Shown here: positions 1-5,077 of the stretch, piece after piece
Layout of the letters: the number at the start of each line of letters is the position of its first letter
How positions within the stretch are numbered: the stretch's first letter is position 1
Assembly: GCA_951800155.1 (NCBI GenBank)
Contig: CATOJL010000104.1
Location: forward strand, 1 to 5,100
Origin: an uncultured Bacilli bacterium
Lineage (GTDB): Bacteria > Bacillota_I > Bacilli_A > RF39 > UBA660
DNA length: 5,100 nt
Reading direction: 5' to 3'
Program-made: the position numbers and the translations under genes
Notes under the pieces: generated by a model
The model's input: only the letters and a program-made list of their open reading frames with translations
The model's database searches: none
Told to the model about the DNA's origin: nothing

Positions 1-457
1 GATAAACTGTCATTCCTAAATCGACTTCATATTGTGATACTTTTTCTTTCACTTGTTTTGTTGTTACTTCATCATATTTAATATTAACATATGGAAATCT
101 TTGTTTAAATATCTTTATACTTTTTCCTATAAGAGAATAGGTATGAAAAGGTATAGAGGCTATTCTTAATGTACCACCTAATAAGTGATTTTCATCATTC
201 GCAATTTGATAGATTTCCTCTTCTTCATGCAATAAAGATCTTGTATGAAATAATATTTGTTCTCCTACAGGAGTTAGTTTCAATCCTGTCTTCTTATCTC
301 TATTAAATAATTGAATATTAAGTTCTGTTTCTATATTTTTTATAGCTTTAGAAACAGCAGGTTGAGAAATATATAGTTTTTGAGAAGTTAATGTAATATT
401 ATTTCCGTTATTGACTACTTCAACAAATATTTTTAAATTATTCATACTCATAACCAT
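1..457 (-). CDS. LysR-family transcriptional regulator, N-terminal part, cut by the left window edge
   Basis: This is the DNA-binding half of a LysR-type regulator, a cytoplasmic dimer or tetramer that usually controls a divergently transcribed neighbour in response to a small ligand. The 152 visible residues start MVMSMNNLKIFVEVV. The winged helix-turn-helix lies at about residues 6-65: LTSQKLYISQPAVSKAIKNI (residues 22-41) holds the recognition helix, followed by the family hallmarks LFNRDKK and LTPVGE. The substrate-binding domain begins near residue 94 (GGTLRIAS), and the reading frame is still open at the edge. The start at 457 is preferred over the in-frame ATGs at 451 and 445. AGGTGA (465-470) sits 7 nt upstream of it, and an in-frame TAA immediately precedes it. 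The gene is divergent from the interrupted transporter at 542, its probable target. Family assignment is firm; the ligand is unknown. Confidence 0.93.
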   Translation of the reverse strand, partial: MVMSMNNLKIFVEVVNNGNNITLTSQKLYISQPAVSKAIKNIETELNIQLFNRDKKTGLKLTPVGEQILFHTRSLLHEEEEIYQIANDENHLLGGTLRIASIPFHTYSLIGKSIKIFKQRFPYVNIKYDEVTTKQVKEKVSQYEVDLGMTVY

Positions 458-487
458 TTAATTATCACCTCATCAATATTTATATAT

Positions 488-516
488 TTGAGTTATATAC
501 GATGCTATCATATAAT
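488..516 (+). promoter_or_regulatory. Sigma-70-type promoter of the transporter gene
   Basis: A -35 box TTGAGT (488-493) and a perfect -10 box TATAAT (511-516) are separated by exactly 17 bp. A strong ribosome binding site AAGGAGG (529-535) follows, 6 nt before the transporter ATG at 542. This is the best promoter visible in the window. With the insertion element in place it would transcribe a 12-codon remnant and continue into the transposase genes. Start and strength are inferred from the consensus match only. Confidence 0.75.
493..515. promoter_or_regulatory. Candidate LysR-type operator (TTATAT-N11-ATATAA)
   Basis: A perfect 6-bp inverted repeat, TTATAT (493-498) and ATATAA (510-515), is separated by 11 bp. 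It includes the T-N11-A core typical of LysR-family binding sites (T498, A510). It fills the spacer and overlaps both the -35 and -10 boxes of the transporter promoter, between the divergent regulator and transporter. Position and geometry suit binding by the adjacent regulator. The region is AT-rich, so chance palindromes are possible. Confidence 0.5.
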
Positions 517-541
517 GTTTGTGAAATCAAGGAGGAAAAGT

Positions 542-573
542 ATGAAAAAACTTTGGACAAAACAATATATTTT
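542..573 (+). pseudogene. MFS transporter, 5' fragment (codons 1-10 and two bases of codon 11), interrupted by IS
   Basis: This is the original start of the transporter whose remainder lies at 2403-3504. AAGGAGG (529-535) is 6 nt upstream of ATG 542. The codons read MKKLWTKQYI plus TT of codon 11, after which the insertion element begins. With the element in place the frame reads only two further altered codons (Leu, Ile) before a TGA at 578-580 inside the left terminal repeat. Joining base 573 to base 2403 gives codon TTC and continues SVLLLFM into the downstream frame. The charged, short N-terminus followed by a first membrane helix is normal for this family. Confidence 0.88.
569..573. repeat. 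Target-site duplication, left copy (ATTTT)
   Basis: ATTTT directly abuts the left end of the insertion element and matches 2398-2402 abutting the right end. The flanking bases on either side differ, so the duplication is exactly 5 bp. Five base pairs is at the upper end of the usual 3-5 bp made by IS3-family elements. Deleting one copy together with the element restores the transporter frame. Confidence 0.88.
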
Positions 574-612
574 GATATGATTCTCTAAAGTAGACAGTAT
601 AAATAATTAAAA
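574..612 (+). repeat. IS left terminal inverted repeat
   Basis: This repeat pairs with the reverse complement of 2359-2397. Bases 574-582 (GATATGATT) are identical, the middle is partly conserved (AAGT, GACA), and the inner 12 bases (601-612, AAATAATTAAAA) are identical again. Mismatches fall at 583-585, 587, 592 and 597-600. The inner block is probably part of the transposase binding site. The repeat also contains TATGAT (576-581), which could act as a -10 box after circularisation. Confidence 0.88.
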
Positions 613-643
613 TAATGTTTACCAAGGAGGATTATATTTTATT

Positions 644-1384
644 ATGGGAAGAAAAAGTCAATTTACCAAGGAAGAGAAAATAAAAATAGTTCAAAGATAT
701 GATAGTGGTGATGGCTCACAGGAAACTCTAGGCAAAGAGATTAGTGTCGATAGTAAAACTATTAAAAATTGGATTGATAGATATCATGCATATGGTGAAT
801 CTGCTTTTGATGAAAAGGTTAATAATTCATCATATACAAAAGGATTCAAGGAAAAAGTTGTATTGGCATATCTCAATGGTGAGGGTTCTTATCGTCAGTT
901 AGCTATAAGATATAATATTTCAAGTCATGCCATTATCATTAGGTGGATAAAGGAGTATAATAATCCCGAAGGATTGAAAGACTACTGTCCAAAGGGAGAT
1001 GTATACAATATGAAAAGCCGAAAGACAACACAGGAAGAAAGAATAGAGATAGTTAAATACTGTCTAGATCATGACAAGGATTATAAGTTAACAGCTGAAG
1101 CTTTTAATGTACCTTATGCCAATGTCTATAGCTGGGTAAAGAAGTACATTGAAAAAGGGAATGAAGGCTTAGGAGACAAACGTGGTCACCATAAATCAGA
1201 TGATGAAGTTGATGAGATTACTTTACTTAAGCGCAAGCTTGAACGCGCTGAAAGAGAACGAGATATCGCTCTTATGGAGAACAGACTGTTAAAAAAAGCG
1301 GAAGAAATCGAAAGGAGGCGATTTGGAGAGAGAGCCGCTTTGAAGCGAAATATCAGGCAATCAAGGAAACATCAGAAGAACTAA
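644..1384 (+). CDS. IS3-family transposase OrfA (three helix-turn-helix modules plus coiled coil)
   Basis: This is the DNA-binding regulatory protein of the element, an InsJ-like member of the IS150 group that recognises the terminal repeats and multimerises. The 246 residues show three related helix-turn-helix modules. Module 1 is at about residues 7-50 (FTKEEKIKIVQRY ... IKNWIDRY), module 2 at 66-106 (KGFKEKVVLAYLNG ... IIRWIKEY), and module 3 at 128-169 (TTQEERIEIVKYC ... VYSWVKKYI). A charged helical/coiled-coil tail at 188-226 is the usual dimerisation region. IS150-group OrfA proteins often have about two such modules and are nearer 170-180 residues, so this one looks extended. AAGGAGG (624-630) lies 13 nt before ATG 644, which is long, but no other good start is closer. 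At K217-K218 ribosomes may slip to the -1 frame to make the OrfAB transposase; the residues after 218 are unique to unshifted OrfA. Confidence 0.92.
   Translation: MGRKSQFTKEEKIKIVQRYDSGDGSQETLGKEISVDSKTIKNWIDRYHAYGESAFDEKVNNSSYTKGFKEKVVLAYLNGEGSYRQLAIRYNISSHAIIIRWIKEYNNPEGLKDYCPKGDVYNMKSRKTTQEERIEIVKYCLDHDKDYKLTAEAFNVPYANVYSWVKKYIEKGNEGLGDKRGHHKSDDEVDEITLLKRKLERAERERDIALMENRLLKKAEEIERRRFGERAALKRNIRQSRKHQKN
1276..1297 (+). other. Programmed -1 frameshift signal producing the OrfAB transposase
   Basis: The slippery heptamer A-AAA-AAA (1291-1297) is read in frame by OrfA as the end of TTA followed by AAA AAA. A Shine-Dalgarno-like GGAG (1276-1279) ends 11 nt upstream of it, the spacing known to stimulate -1 slippage in IS3-family elements such as IS911 and IS150. 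After slippage translation continues at AGC 1297 in the frame of OrfB, which is open from 1252, and stops at 2319. The predicted fusion spans 644-2319: 218 OrfA residues plus 340, or 558 in total. Residues restored between the slip and ATG 1417 (FEAKYQAIKE and on) are conserved in OrfB relatives, supporting use of the shift. Confidence 0.72.
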
Positions 1385-1416
1385 GAAAAACAAACAGGCG
1401 ACCAAATATCAGTCTC

Positions 1417-2319
1417 ATGTGCAGATGTCTAGACGTCAAAAGAGCCAACTACTATAAATGGCTTGATCATAGTGAAACACAAGATAGAAGTTATTGGAAC
1501 GAACTTATTGAACTCGTTTTAAGATATCACGAAACCTATGATCATAGACTTGGATATCGTTCTATCAGAGACCGCATAGAAAGAGATATAGGAATAAAAT
1601 ACAGTGATCATATGATTCATAAGGTCATGAAATATCTAGGAATCAGAAGTAAGGTTCGCAGAGTTAGACATAGTTGTACAGTAAGAGCCAAGAATGCAAA
1701 GACAGCGCCTAATATTCTCGATAGAGATTTCAATGCTTCTGCACCAAATGAAAAATGGGTAACAGATGTAACGGAATTCAAATATGGTGAACGCTTTGAA
1801 AACAAATTATATCTCAGTACAATTATAGATCTGTATGACCGTTATCCAATCAGCTATGTTATGAGTGATCATAATAATAATCCATTGGTATTTGATACAT
1901 TTGACAAGGCAATGGAAAACTATCCAGATGCACATCCGCTATTTCATTCTGATGCAGGATTTCAGTATACAAGTTCTATGTTTGTTAAGAAACTGAAAGA
2001 TCTAGGAATTGTACAAAGTATGTCAAGAGTTGGAAAATGCATCGACAATGGTCCGATGGAAGGATTCTGGGGAATCTTAAAAAGTGAGATGTATTATGGA
2101 AAGCATTACTATACAAAGGAAGAACTCATTCAAGCCATTAATGAATGGATCAACTATTACATATTTGAAAGACTGCAGAGAAGATTCAATGTGCAAACAC
2201 CATATGAAGTGAGAAGTGCTGCGTTAAATACTGATAATCCGATTGAATATAAGATTCCAGAAAACAAATCAATTATTCAATATAAACAGAAACATTTTAA
2301 AAGTTATCAGATGATATAA
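1417..2319 (+). CDS. IS3-family transposase OrfB, DDE integrase catalytic part
   Basis: This is the catalytic half of the transposase, an RNase-H-fold integrase (rve family, InsK-like) that cuts and joins the element ends. The HTH_21-type region lies at about residues 28-85 of this 300-residue segment (YDHRLGYRSIRDRI). The core triad is D117 (WVTDVTEF), D179 (FHSDAGFQYTS) and E215 (DNGPMEGFWGILKSE), with 35 residues between D179 and E215, a DD35E spacing. The terminal motif ERLQRRFNVQTPYEV is typical of the family. The ATG at 1417 has no obvious ribosome binding site and would drop conserved upstream sequence. The working protein is therefore more likely the OrfAB fusion made by -1 slippage at 1291-1297, in which this frame is used from 1297. 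All catalytic residues are present, so activity is plausible. Confidence 0.93.
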   Translation: MCRCLDVKRANYYKWLDHSETQDRSYWNELIELVLRYHETYDHRLGYRSIRDRIERDIGIKYSDHMIHKVMKYLGIRSKVRRVRHSCTVRAKNAKTAPNILDRDFNASAPNEKWVTDVTEFKYGERFENKLYLSTIIDLYDRYPISYVMSDHNNNPLVFDTFDKAMENYPDAHPLFHSDAGFQYTSSMFVKKLKDLGIVQSMSRVGKCIDNGPMEGFWGILKSEMYYGKHYYTKEELIQAINEWINYYIFERLQRRFNVQTPYEVRSAALNTDNPIEYKIPENKSIIQYKQKHFKSYQMI

Positions 2320-2324
2320 AAAAT

Positions 2325-2348
2325 CCACCAGGATAAATATCCTAGTGG
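2325..2348 (-). terminator. Hairpin at the 3' end of the IS, best as a minus-strand terminator
   Basis: Two near-perfect 11-base arms (2325-2335 and 2338-2348; CCACCAGGATA and TATCCTAGTGG) form a hairpin with one C-A mismatch, just after the OrfB stop. Read on the minus strand it is followed by ATTTTTTAT (2316-2324), a good U-tract, so it should stop transcription entering the element backwards. On the plus strand the following bases are AT-rich but lack a clean T-run, so termination of transposase mRNA there is less certain. Confidence 0.5.
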
Positions 2349-2358
2349 AAATATAAAC

Positions 2359-2397
2359 TTTTAATTATTTCATTTGTCGACTTGACTAAATCATATC
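2359..2397 (-). repeat. IS right terminal inverted repeat
   Basis: The reverse complement of this end matches 574-612 at 30 of 39 positions, with nine identical terminal bases and 12 identical innermost bases. On the plus strand it carries TTGACT (2382-2387), an outward-facing -35-like box. In a circular intermediate this would lie 17 bp from the TATGAT of the left end. Confidence 0.88.
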
Positions 2398-2402
2398 ATT
2401 TT
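2398..2402. repeat. Target-site duplication, right copy (ATTTT)
   Basis: This direct repeat matches 569-573 and lies immediately outside the right terminal repeat. The transporter sequence resumes with C at 2403, which completes codon 11 (TT+C) when the element is removed. Confidence 0.88.
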
Positions 2403-3504
2403 CAGTGTTCTATTATTATTTATGACACATATAGGACCTTATTTATTAATTTCTGTTATTTCTATTTTTGCAAAACAGTTATCTGGTTCTGATACTTATG
2501 CAGGTATGATGGCTTCGATATTTGCTTTATCTGGATTATTTGCTAGATTTATAAGTTCTTATTTATTAGATCATTACTCAATTAAAAAGACCTTAATTAT
2601 TTCAGAATCTTTAATGGTTCTTGCTTCTTTTATCTATGTATTTTGTGATTCGTATTGGTTAGCCTTTGCATTAAGGGGAATACAAGGTTTTGGATATAGT
2701 ATTGCAGTTACATCTATGTCTACATATATTGTTAAGATAATACCTATCGAATATAGATTAGAAGGGATTGGATATTCATCATTAACAAGCTCTCTAGCTA
2801 ATGTTGTTGGACCAATGATAGCATTTGTGATTTTAGGAGAAAAATATACTGGTTTTCAGTCTTTGTTTATTGTTGTTTTAATAACTGCAATGATTGCCTT
2901 ATTAGGTTTTTTTTCTTTAAAAGAAAGTTCTAAAAATATTGAAGAGAAAAATCAAATTCATGATAATCAAAAGTTAAATTGGTTTTCTATCCTTCTCCCA
3001 TTTATTATTCTCTTTATTGTTAATCTTACGAATGCAGCTCCATCTTCTCTATTATCATTATATGCAATAGAAAAAGAATTTAATGATATTGGTTTCTATT
3101 TTTCTATGAGTGCTATAGGTCTTATTATTTCAAGATTTACAATGAATAAAATAGTAAAAAAACTAGGTAATGAAAAAAGTATATTACTCTTTTCTTTATT
3201 AATAACTTTATGTCTATTTGGTATATCTCAAACTAATGCTTTATATCAATTATATTTCATTGGATTAATATTAGGTTTTTCTTCAGGAGCAATATTACCA
3301 TTAATCAATACAATTATTATCAATAGATTACCAGATAGTAAAGCTGGGTTAGGAAATGCAATATTCTTTGCAGCTGGTGATATTGGTTTTATTATTGGTG
3401 TGACTCTATGGGGAAGTATTGCGGGGATGTCTTCTTATACAATAATGTTTATAATTGTTGCTTTTACATCCGCAATAGCAGTTATTTTATCTATATTTCA
3501 ATAA
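2403..3504 (+). pseudogene. MFS transporter, 3' fragment (rest of codon 11 to the stop), interrupted by IS
   Basis: This is the bulk of a major facilitator superfamily permease, an inner-membrane carrier driven by an ion gradient and probably a drug or metabolite exporter. The reconstructed gene (542-573 joined to 2403-3504) has 377 codons, near the usual 380-400, with twelve hydrophobic segments and a polar loop (KESSKNIEEKNQIHDNQK, about residues 184-201) between the two six-helix halves. A motif-A-like loop follows helix 2 (SGLFARFISSYLLDHYSIKK). Helix 4 has RGIQGFG, typical of motif B, and helix 5 has VVGP, reminiscent of motif C. An ATG at 2422 opens a 360-codon frame but has no ribosome binding site and lies inside helix 1, so it is not the native start. 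No coding damage other than the insertion is visible. The substrate is unknown; the LysR-type gene at 1-457 is the likely regulator. Confidence 0.9.
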
Positions 3505-3540
3505 AAAAAGAATGTTTCTACTAATTAAACATTCTTTTTT
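3504..3540. terminator. Bidirectional Rho-independent terminator
   Basis: A perfect 14-bp stem (3504-3517 with 3527-3540: AAAAAAGAATGTTT and its complement) encloses a 9-nt loop. A-tracts and T-tracts at its two ends give a U-run in both directions. It overlaps the transporter stop codon and lies 10 bp beyond the stop of the convergent gene at 3551, so it serves both. Confidence 0.9.
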
Positions 3541-3550
3541 ATTATCTATT

Positions 3551-4147
3551 CTATTTTTTACTATTTTTCTTTTTAGCTATAATATCTGAAAGATCAAATG
3601 GTGTTTCATCATCTGGCATTTCATACACATTTAGAAATGGTACATCTTCTATTGTTCTAATAGGAAATTCTGATTTTGCAGTTACCTTAGACATTGGACA
3701 TGTTATTTTTCCAATATACATTGGTGGAATTGACGGTCTATCTTCTAATGGTTTAATTTCTCTATTGTTACAAGTATATAATAAATCATATCCCTTTTTA
3801 AACGTATCATAATCTTCTTTACCATCAATAATTTCAATTGTACCTTTCGCAATAACACTACGATAATCGTGAACATGTTTTTTCCATGAACGGTCTGGAA
3901 AATCACGAAAAGCATTGAACGCTAAACATACACGAGGATCCTTTTTCATTAAATCTAATTTATGTCCTCTTTTTGAAAAATGGACATATACATATAAATT
4001 TTCTTCATCCATTTCATATCCATAATTTAATGGTACAACATATGGATATCCATCTTCATCATTTAACCCTATATTCACTTGATGAAACATCTTCAACATT
4101 TCATTAATAAAAACAGGATTGTCTACTTCTCTTTCAAAATGTAACAT
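3551..4147 (-). CDS. Pyridoxamine 5'-phosphate oxidase-like (NimA-related) flavin-binding protein
   Basis: This is a cytoplasmic split-barrel protein of the flavin-binding PNPOx-like superfamily that includes the NimA nitroimidazole-resistance proteins. It probably binds FMN or a related cofactor and reduces a small substrate. Of 198 residues, the N-terminal half carries the characteristic barrel: VNIGLNDEDGYPYVVPLNYG (residues 24-43), then LYVYVHFSKRGHKLDLMKKD (51-70) with the His-Lys after the glycine typical of the NimA branch, then PRVCLAFN (71-78). SVIAKGTIEIID (97-108) supplies the next strands. The C-terminus is a basic tail (KKKNSKK). AAGGAGG (4156-4162) lies 8 nt from ATG 4147. It is monocistronic and convergent with the transporter, sharing its terminator. 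The fold assignment is strong; the natural substrate is unknown, and nitroimidazole resistance should not be assumed from the family alone. Confidence 0.85.
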   Translation of the reverse strand: MLHFEREVDNPVFINEMLKMFHQVNIGLNDEDGYPYVVPLNYGYEMDEENLYVYVHFSKRGHKLDLMKKDPRVCLAFNAFRDFPDRSWKKHVHDYRSVIAKGTIEIIDGKEDYDTFKKGYDLLYTCNNREIKPLEDRPSIPPMYIGKITCPMSKVTAKSEFPIRTIEDVPFLNVYEMPDDETPFDLSDIIAKKKNSKK

Positions 4148-4251
4148 ATTGATTTCCTCCTTATATCTTTCTTCTTAATATCAGCTATATAAATTTTTTA
4201 TTTTATAAAAATAGATAATGTCCCTATATCTCTAAAATGAGAATCTATTGT

Positions 4252-4823
4252 TTACACATCTATAATTATATTTTCATTATCGCTATTAAGCTTTAAACTC
4301 TTTACTATTAAATCTAAGAATTGTATTGTTAATTTTTTATATTTATTAAATTCAAATCCATATGTACTACATATTGCTAACAGTTATTAAATTATCTAAA
4401 TCTATTTGATTAATTATATCATGATATACTTGTTCTTCATTATTTATGATATTGTTAAGTAAATGTGAGAATTGATAACAATACGAATAATCAAAAAAAA
4501 TCTTTTGTAAACATCGTATCTAATACCCAGTTGTAAATATTTTCTAAATATATATGTTCTTCTATTTCATAACATTCTACACATACATAAATTTATTTTA
4601 ACAAGGAATATACTTTCCATTTTTGATGTTTTGTGAACATATTATTATTTACATAATCAATTAATGCAATCTGAAATTTCTTATCTTTAGCTATAAACAA
4701 AGACAAATCCTATAAATATTGACACCTTTGTTCTTCATCAATCTTATTAAAAAAATAAGTAATCAATATATCCAAAAAATCTTGTGCTAATTCAAGTTTT
4801 AATGAACCTGAAACTTGTTTCAT
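4252..4823 (-). pseudogene. Decayed reading frame of unknown function (about 189 codons, several lesions)
   Basis: This stretch has no intact gene, but the minus strand carries a coherent broken one. It starts at ATG 4823, overlapping the previous stop as ATGA, and runs 37 codons to a TAG (4710-4712). It continues in the same frame (DLSLFIAKDKKFQIALIDYV) to a TAA (4593-4595), then again (IYVCVECYEIEEHIYLENIY) to a TGA at 4491-4493. That last stop follows from one extra base in a T-run (4493-4500 on the plus strand as A8). With one T fewer the frame reads on as DYSYCYQFSHLLNNIINNEE. A further shift near 4375-4380 leads to a final segment, AICSTYGFEFNKYKKLTIQF, ending at TAA 4252-4254. The composite is rich in helix-forming, acidic and aromatic residues. 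I do not recognise the family. Consistent coding-like composition across the lesions argues for a true pseudogene rather than random sequence. Confidence 0.55.
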
Positions 4824-4835
4824 TGCTTTAATTTG
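4782..4835 (-). other. Short segment resembling ATP synthase subunit alpha (atpA-like patch)
   Basis: Read from 4835 on the minus strand, 54 nt encode QIKAMKQVSGSLKLELAQ. This closely resembles a conserved stretch of bacterial F1 ATP synthase alpha (the block following SVSRVGG and preceding YRE). The residues on both sides do not look like AtpA: upstream the frame meets a stop (4845-4847) within four codons, and downstream it continues DFLDILITYF. The patch supplies the last codons and stop of the upstream ORF and the first 14 codons of the decayed frame. The match rests on recalled family consensus, not on a search. Confidence 0.45.
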
Positions 4836-5077
4836 CGTATAATTTCTTCATGACTATCTAAAGGAAACACCCATAATTTTACACCACTAGATGATGAAAT
4901 GATATCCTCTATTTGATTACCTTCTTCTATTAAAAAAACATCTCCAAAAGCTATATAAATAAATGAGTCAAATATACTTTTTATTCTTTCAACAAATTTA
5001 AGACTCATCTTATAAGAAATATCTTTTCTTACATACATATCAATTTGATAAGTACTATTCTTTTCCTCTATTGTCAT
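4820..5077 (-). CDS. Hypothetical protein, possibly the C-terminal part of a longer or broken gene
   Basis: This is an 85-codon frame starting MTIEEKNSTYQIDMYVRKDI and ending HEEIIRKLKQ. I do not recognise it. It has no membrane segment or signal peptide; a strand-helix-strand pattern is suggested (YQIDMYV, then a lysine-rich helix at about residues 24-40, then KLWVFPL near 68-74). The ATG at 5077 has no convincing ribosome binding site. The frame is open to the window edge (upstream codons read NKKSKDI), so the true start may lie outside. Its TGA overlaps the ATG of the decayed frame, which would suggest translational coupling. However, its last codons coincide with the atpA-like patch, so the original C-terminus may have been lost. 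It could be a remnant of one larger gene with the decayed region. Confidence 0.45.
   Translation of the reverse strand: MTIEEKNSTYQIDMYVRKDISYKMSLKFVERIKSIFDSFIYIAFGDVFLIEEGNQIEDIISSSSGVKLWVFPLDSHEEIIRKLKQ

Larger units (their letters stand above)
574..2397 (+). mobile_element. IS3-family (IS150-like) insertion sequence, 1824 bp, inserted in the transporter gene
   Basis: This is a complete insertion sequence. It has imperfect terminal inverted repeats (574-612 and 2359-2397, 30 of 39 positions identical, outer nine bases GATATGATT perfect) and 5-bp direct target duplications. It carries two overlapping reading frames in the 0/-1 arrangement with a slippery A7 run, and a DD35E integrase. All expected parts look intact, so it may be active. 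At 1824 bp it is long for the family (commonly about 1.2-1.6 kb), mainly because OrfA is extended. Its G+C is visibly higher than that of the host genes (about 35% versus 18% in one 60-base line sampled from each), consistent with recent arrival. The boundary could be argued as TGA...TCA at 578-2393, but only 574-2397 gives a direct duplication and restores the host frame. Confidence 0.93.

Noticed and set aside
591..618. Internal IS promoter TAGACA-16-TAATGT before OrfA
   Set aside because: Its predicted start would fall on or beyond the AAGGAGG at 624-630, leaving no proper leader; the host promoter or circle-junction promoter explains expression better.
1311..1323. Independent OrfB start at ATT 1321 after AAAGGAGG
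   Set aside because: IS911 uses an AUU start for OrfB, but here only 2 nt separate GGAGG (1314-1318) from ATT, too close for initiation. The purine run is explained by OrfA codons.
1617..1805. 62-codon minus-strand ORF inside OrfB
   Set aside because: It is wholly antisense to the conserved integrase core, and its translation shows no recognisable domain or ribosome binding site; it is a shadow of OrfB.
578..2393. Alternative IS boundaries TGA...TCA
   Set aside because: These give no direct target duplication, since the flanks GATA and TATC are inverted rather than direct repeats, and excision would put the transporter out of frame.
2382..2416. Outward promoter from the IS right end driving the transporter remnant
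   Set aside because: TTGACT is a good -35 box, but no -10 lies 16-18 bp on. The nearest candidate TATTAT (2411-2416) is 23 bp away.
2422..3504. Intact 360-residue MFS transporter starting at ATG 2422
   Set aside because: There is no ribosome binding site, the start falls within the first membrane helix, and a better start with AAGGAGG exists at 542 once the IS is removed.
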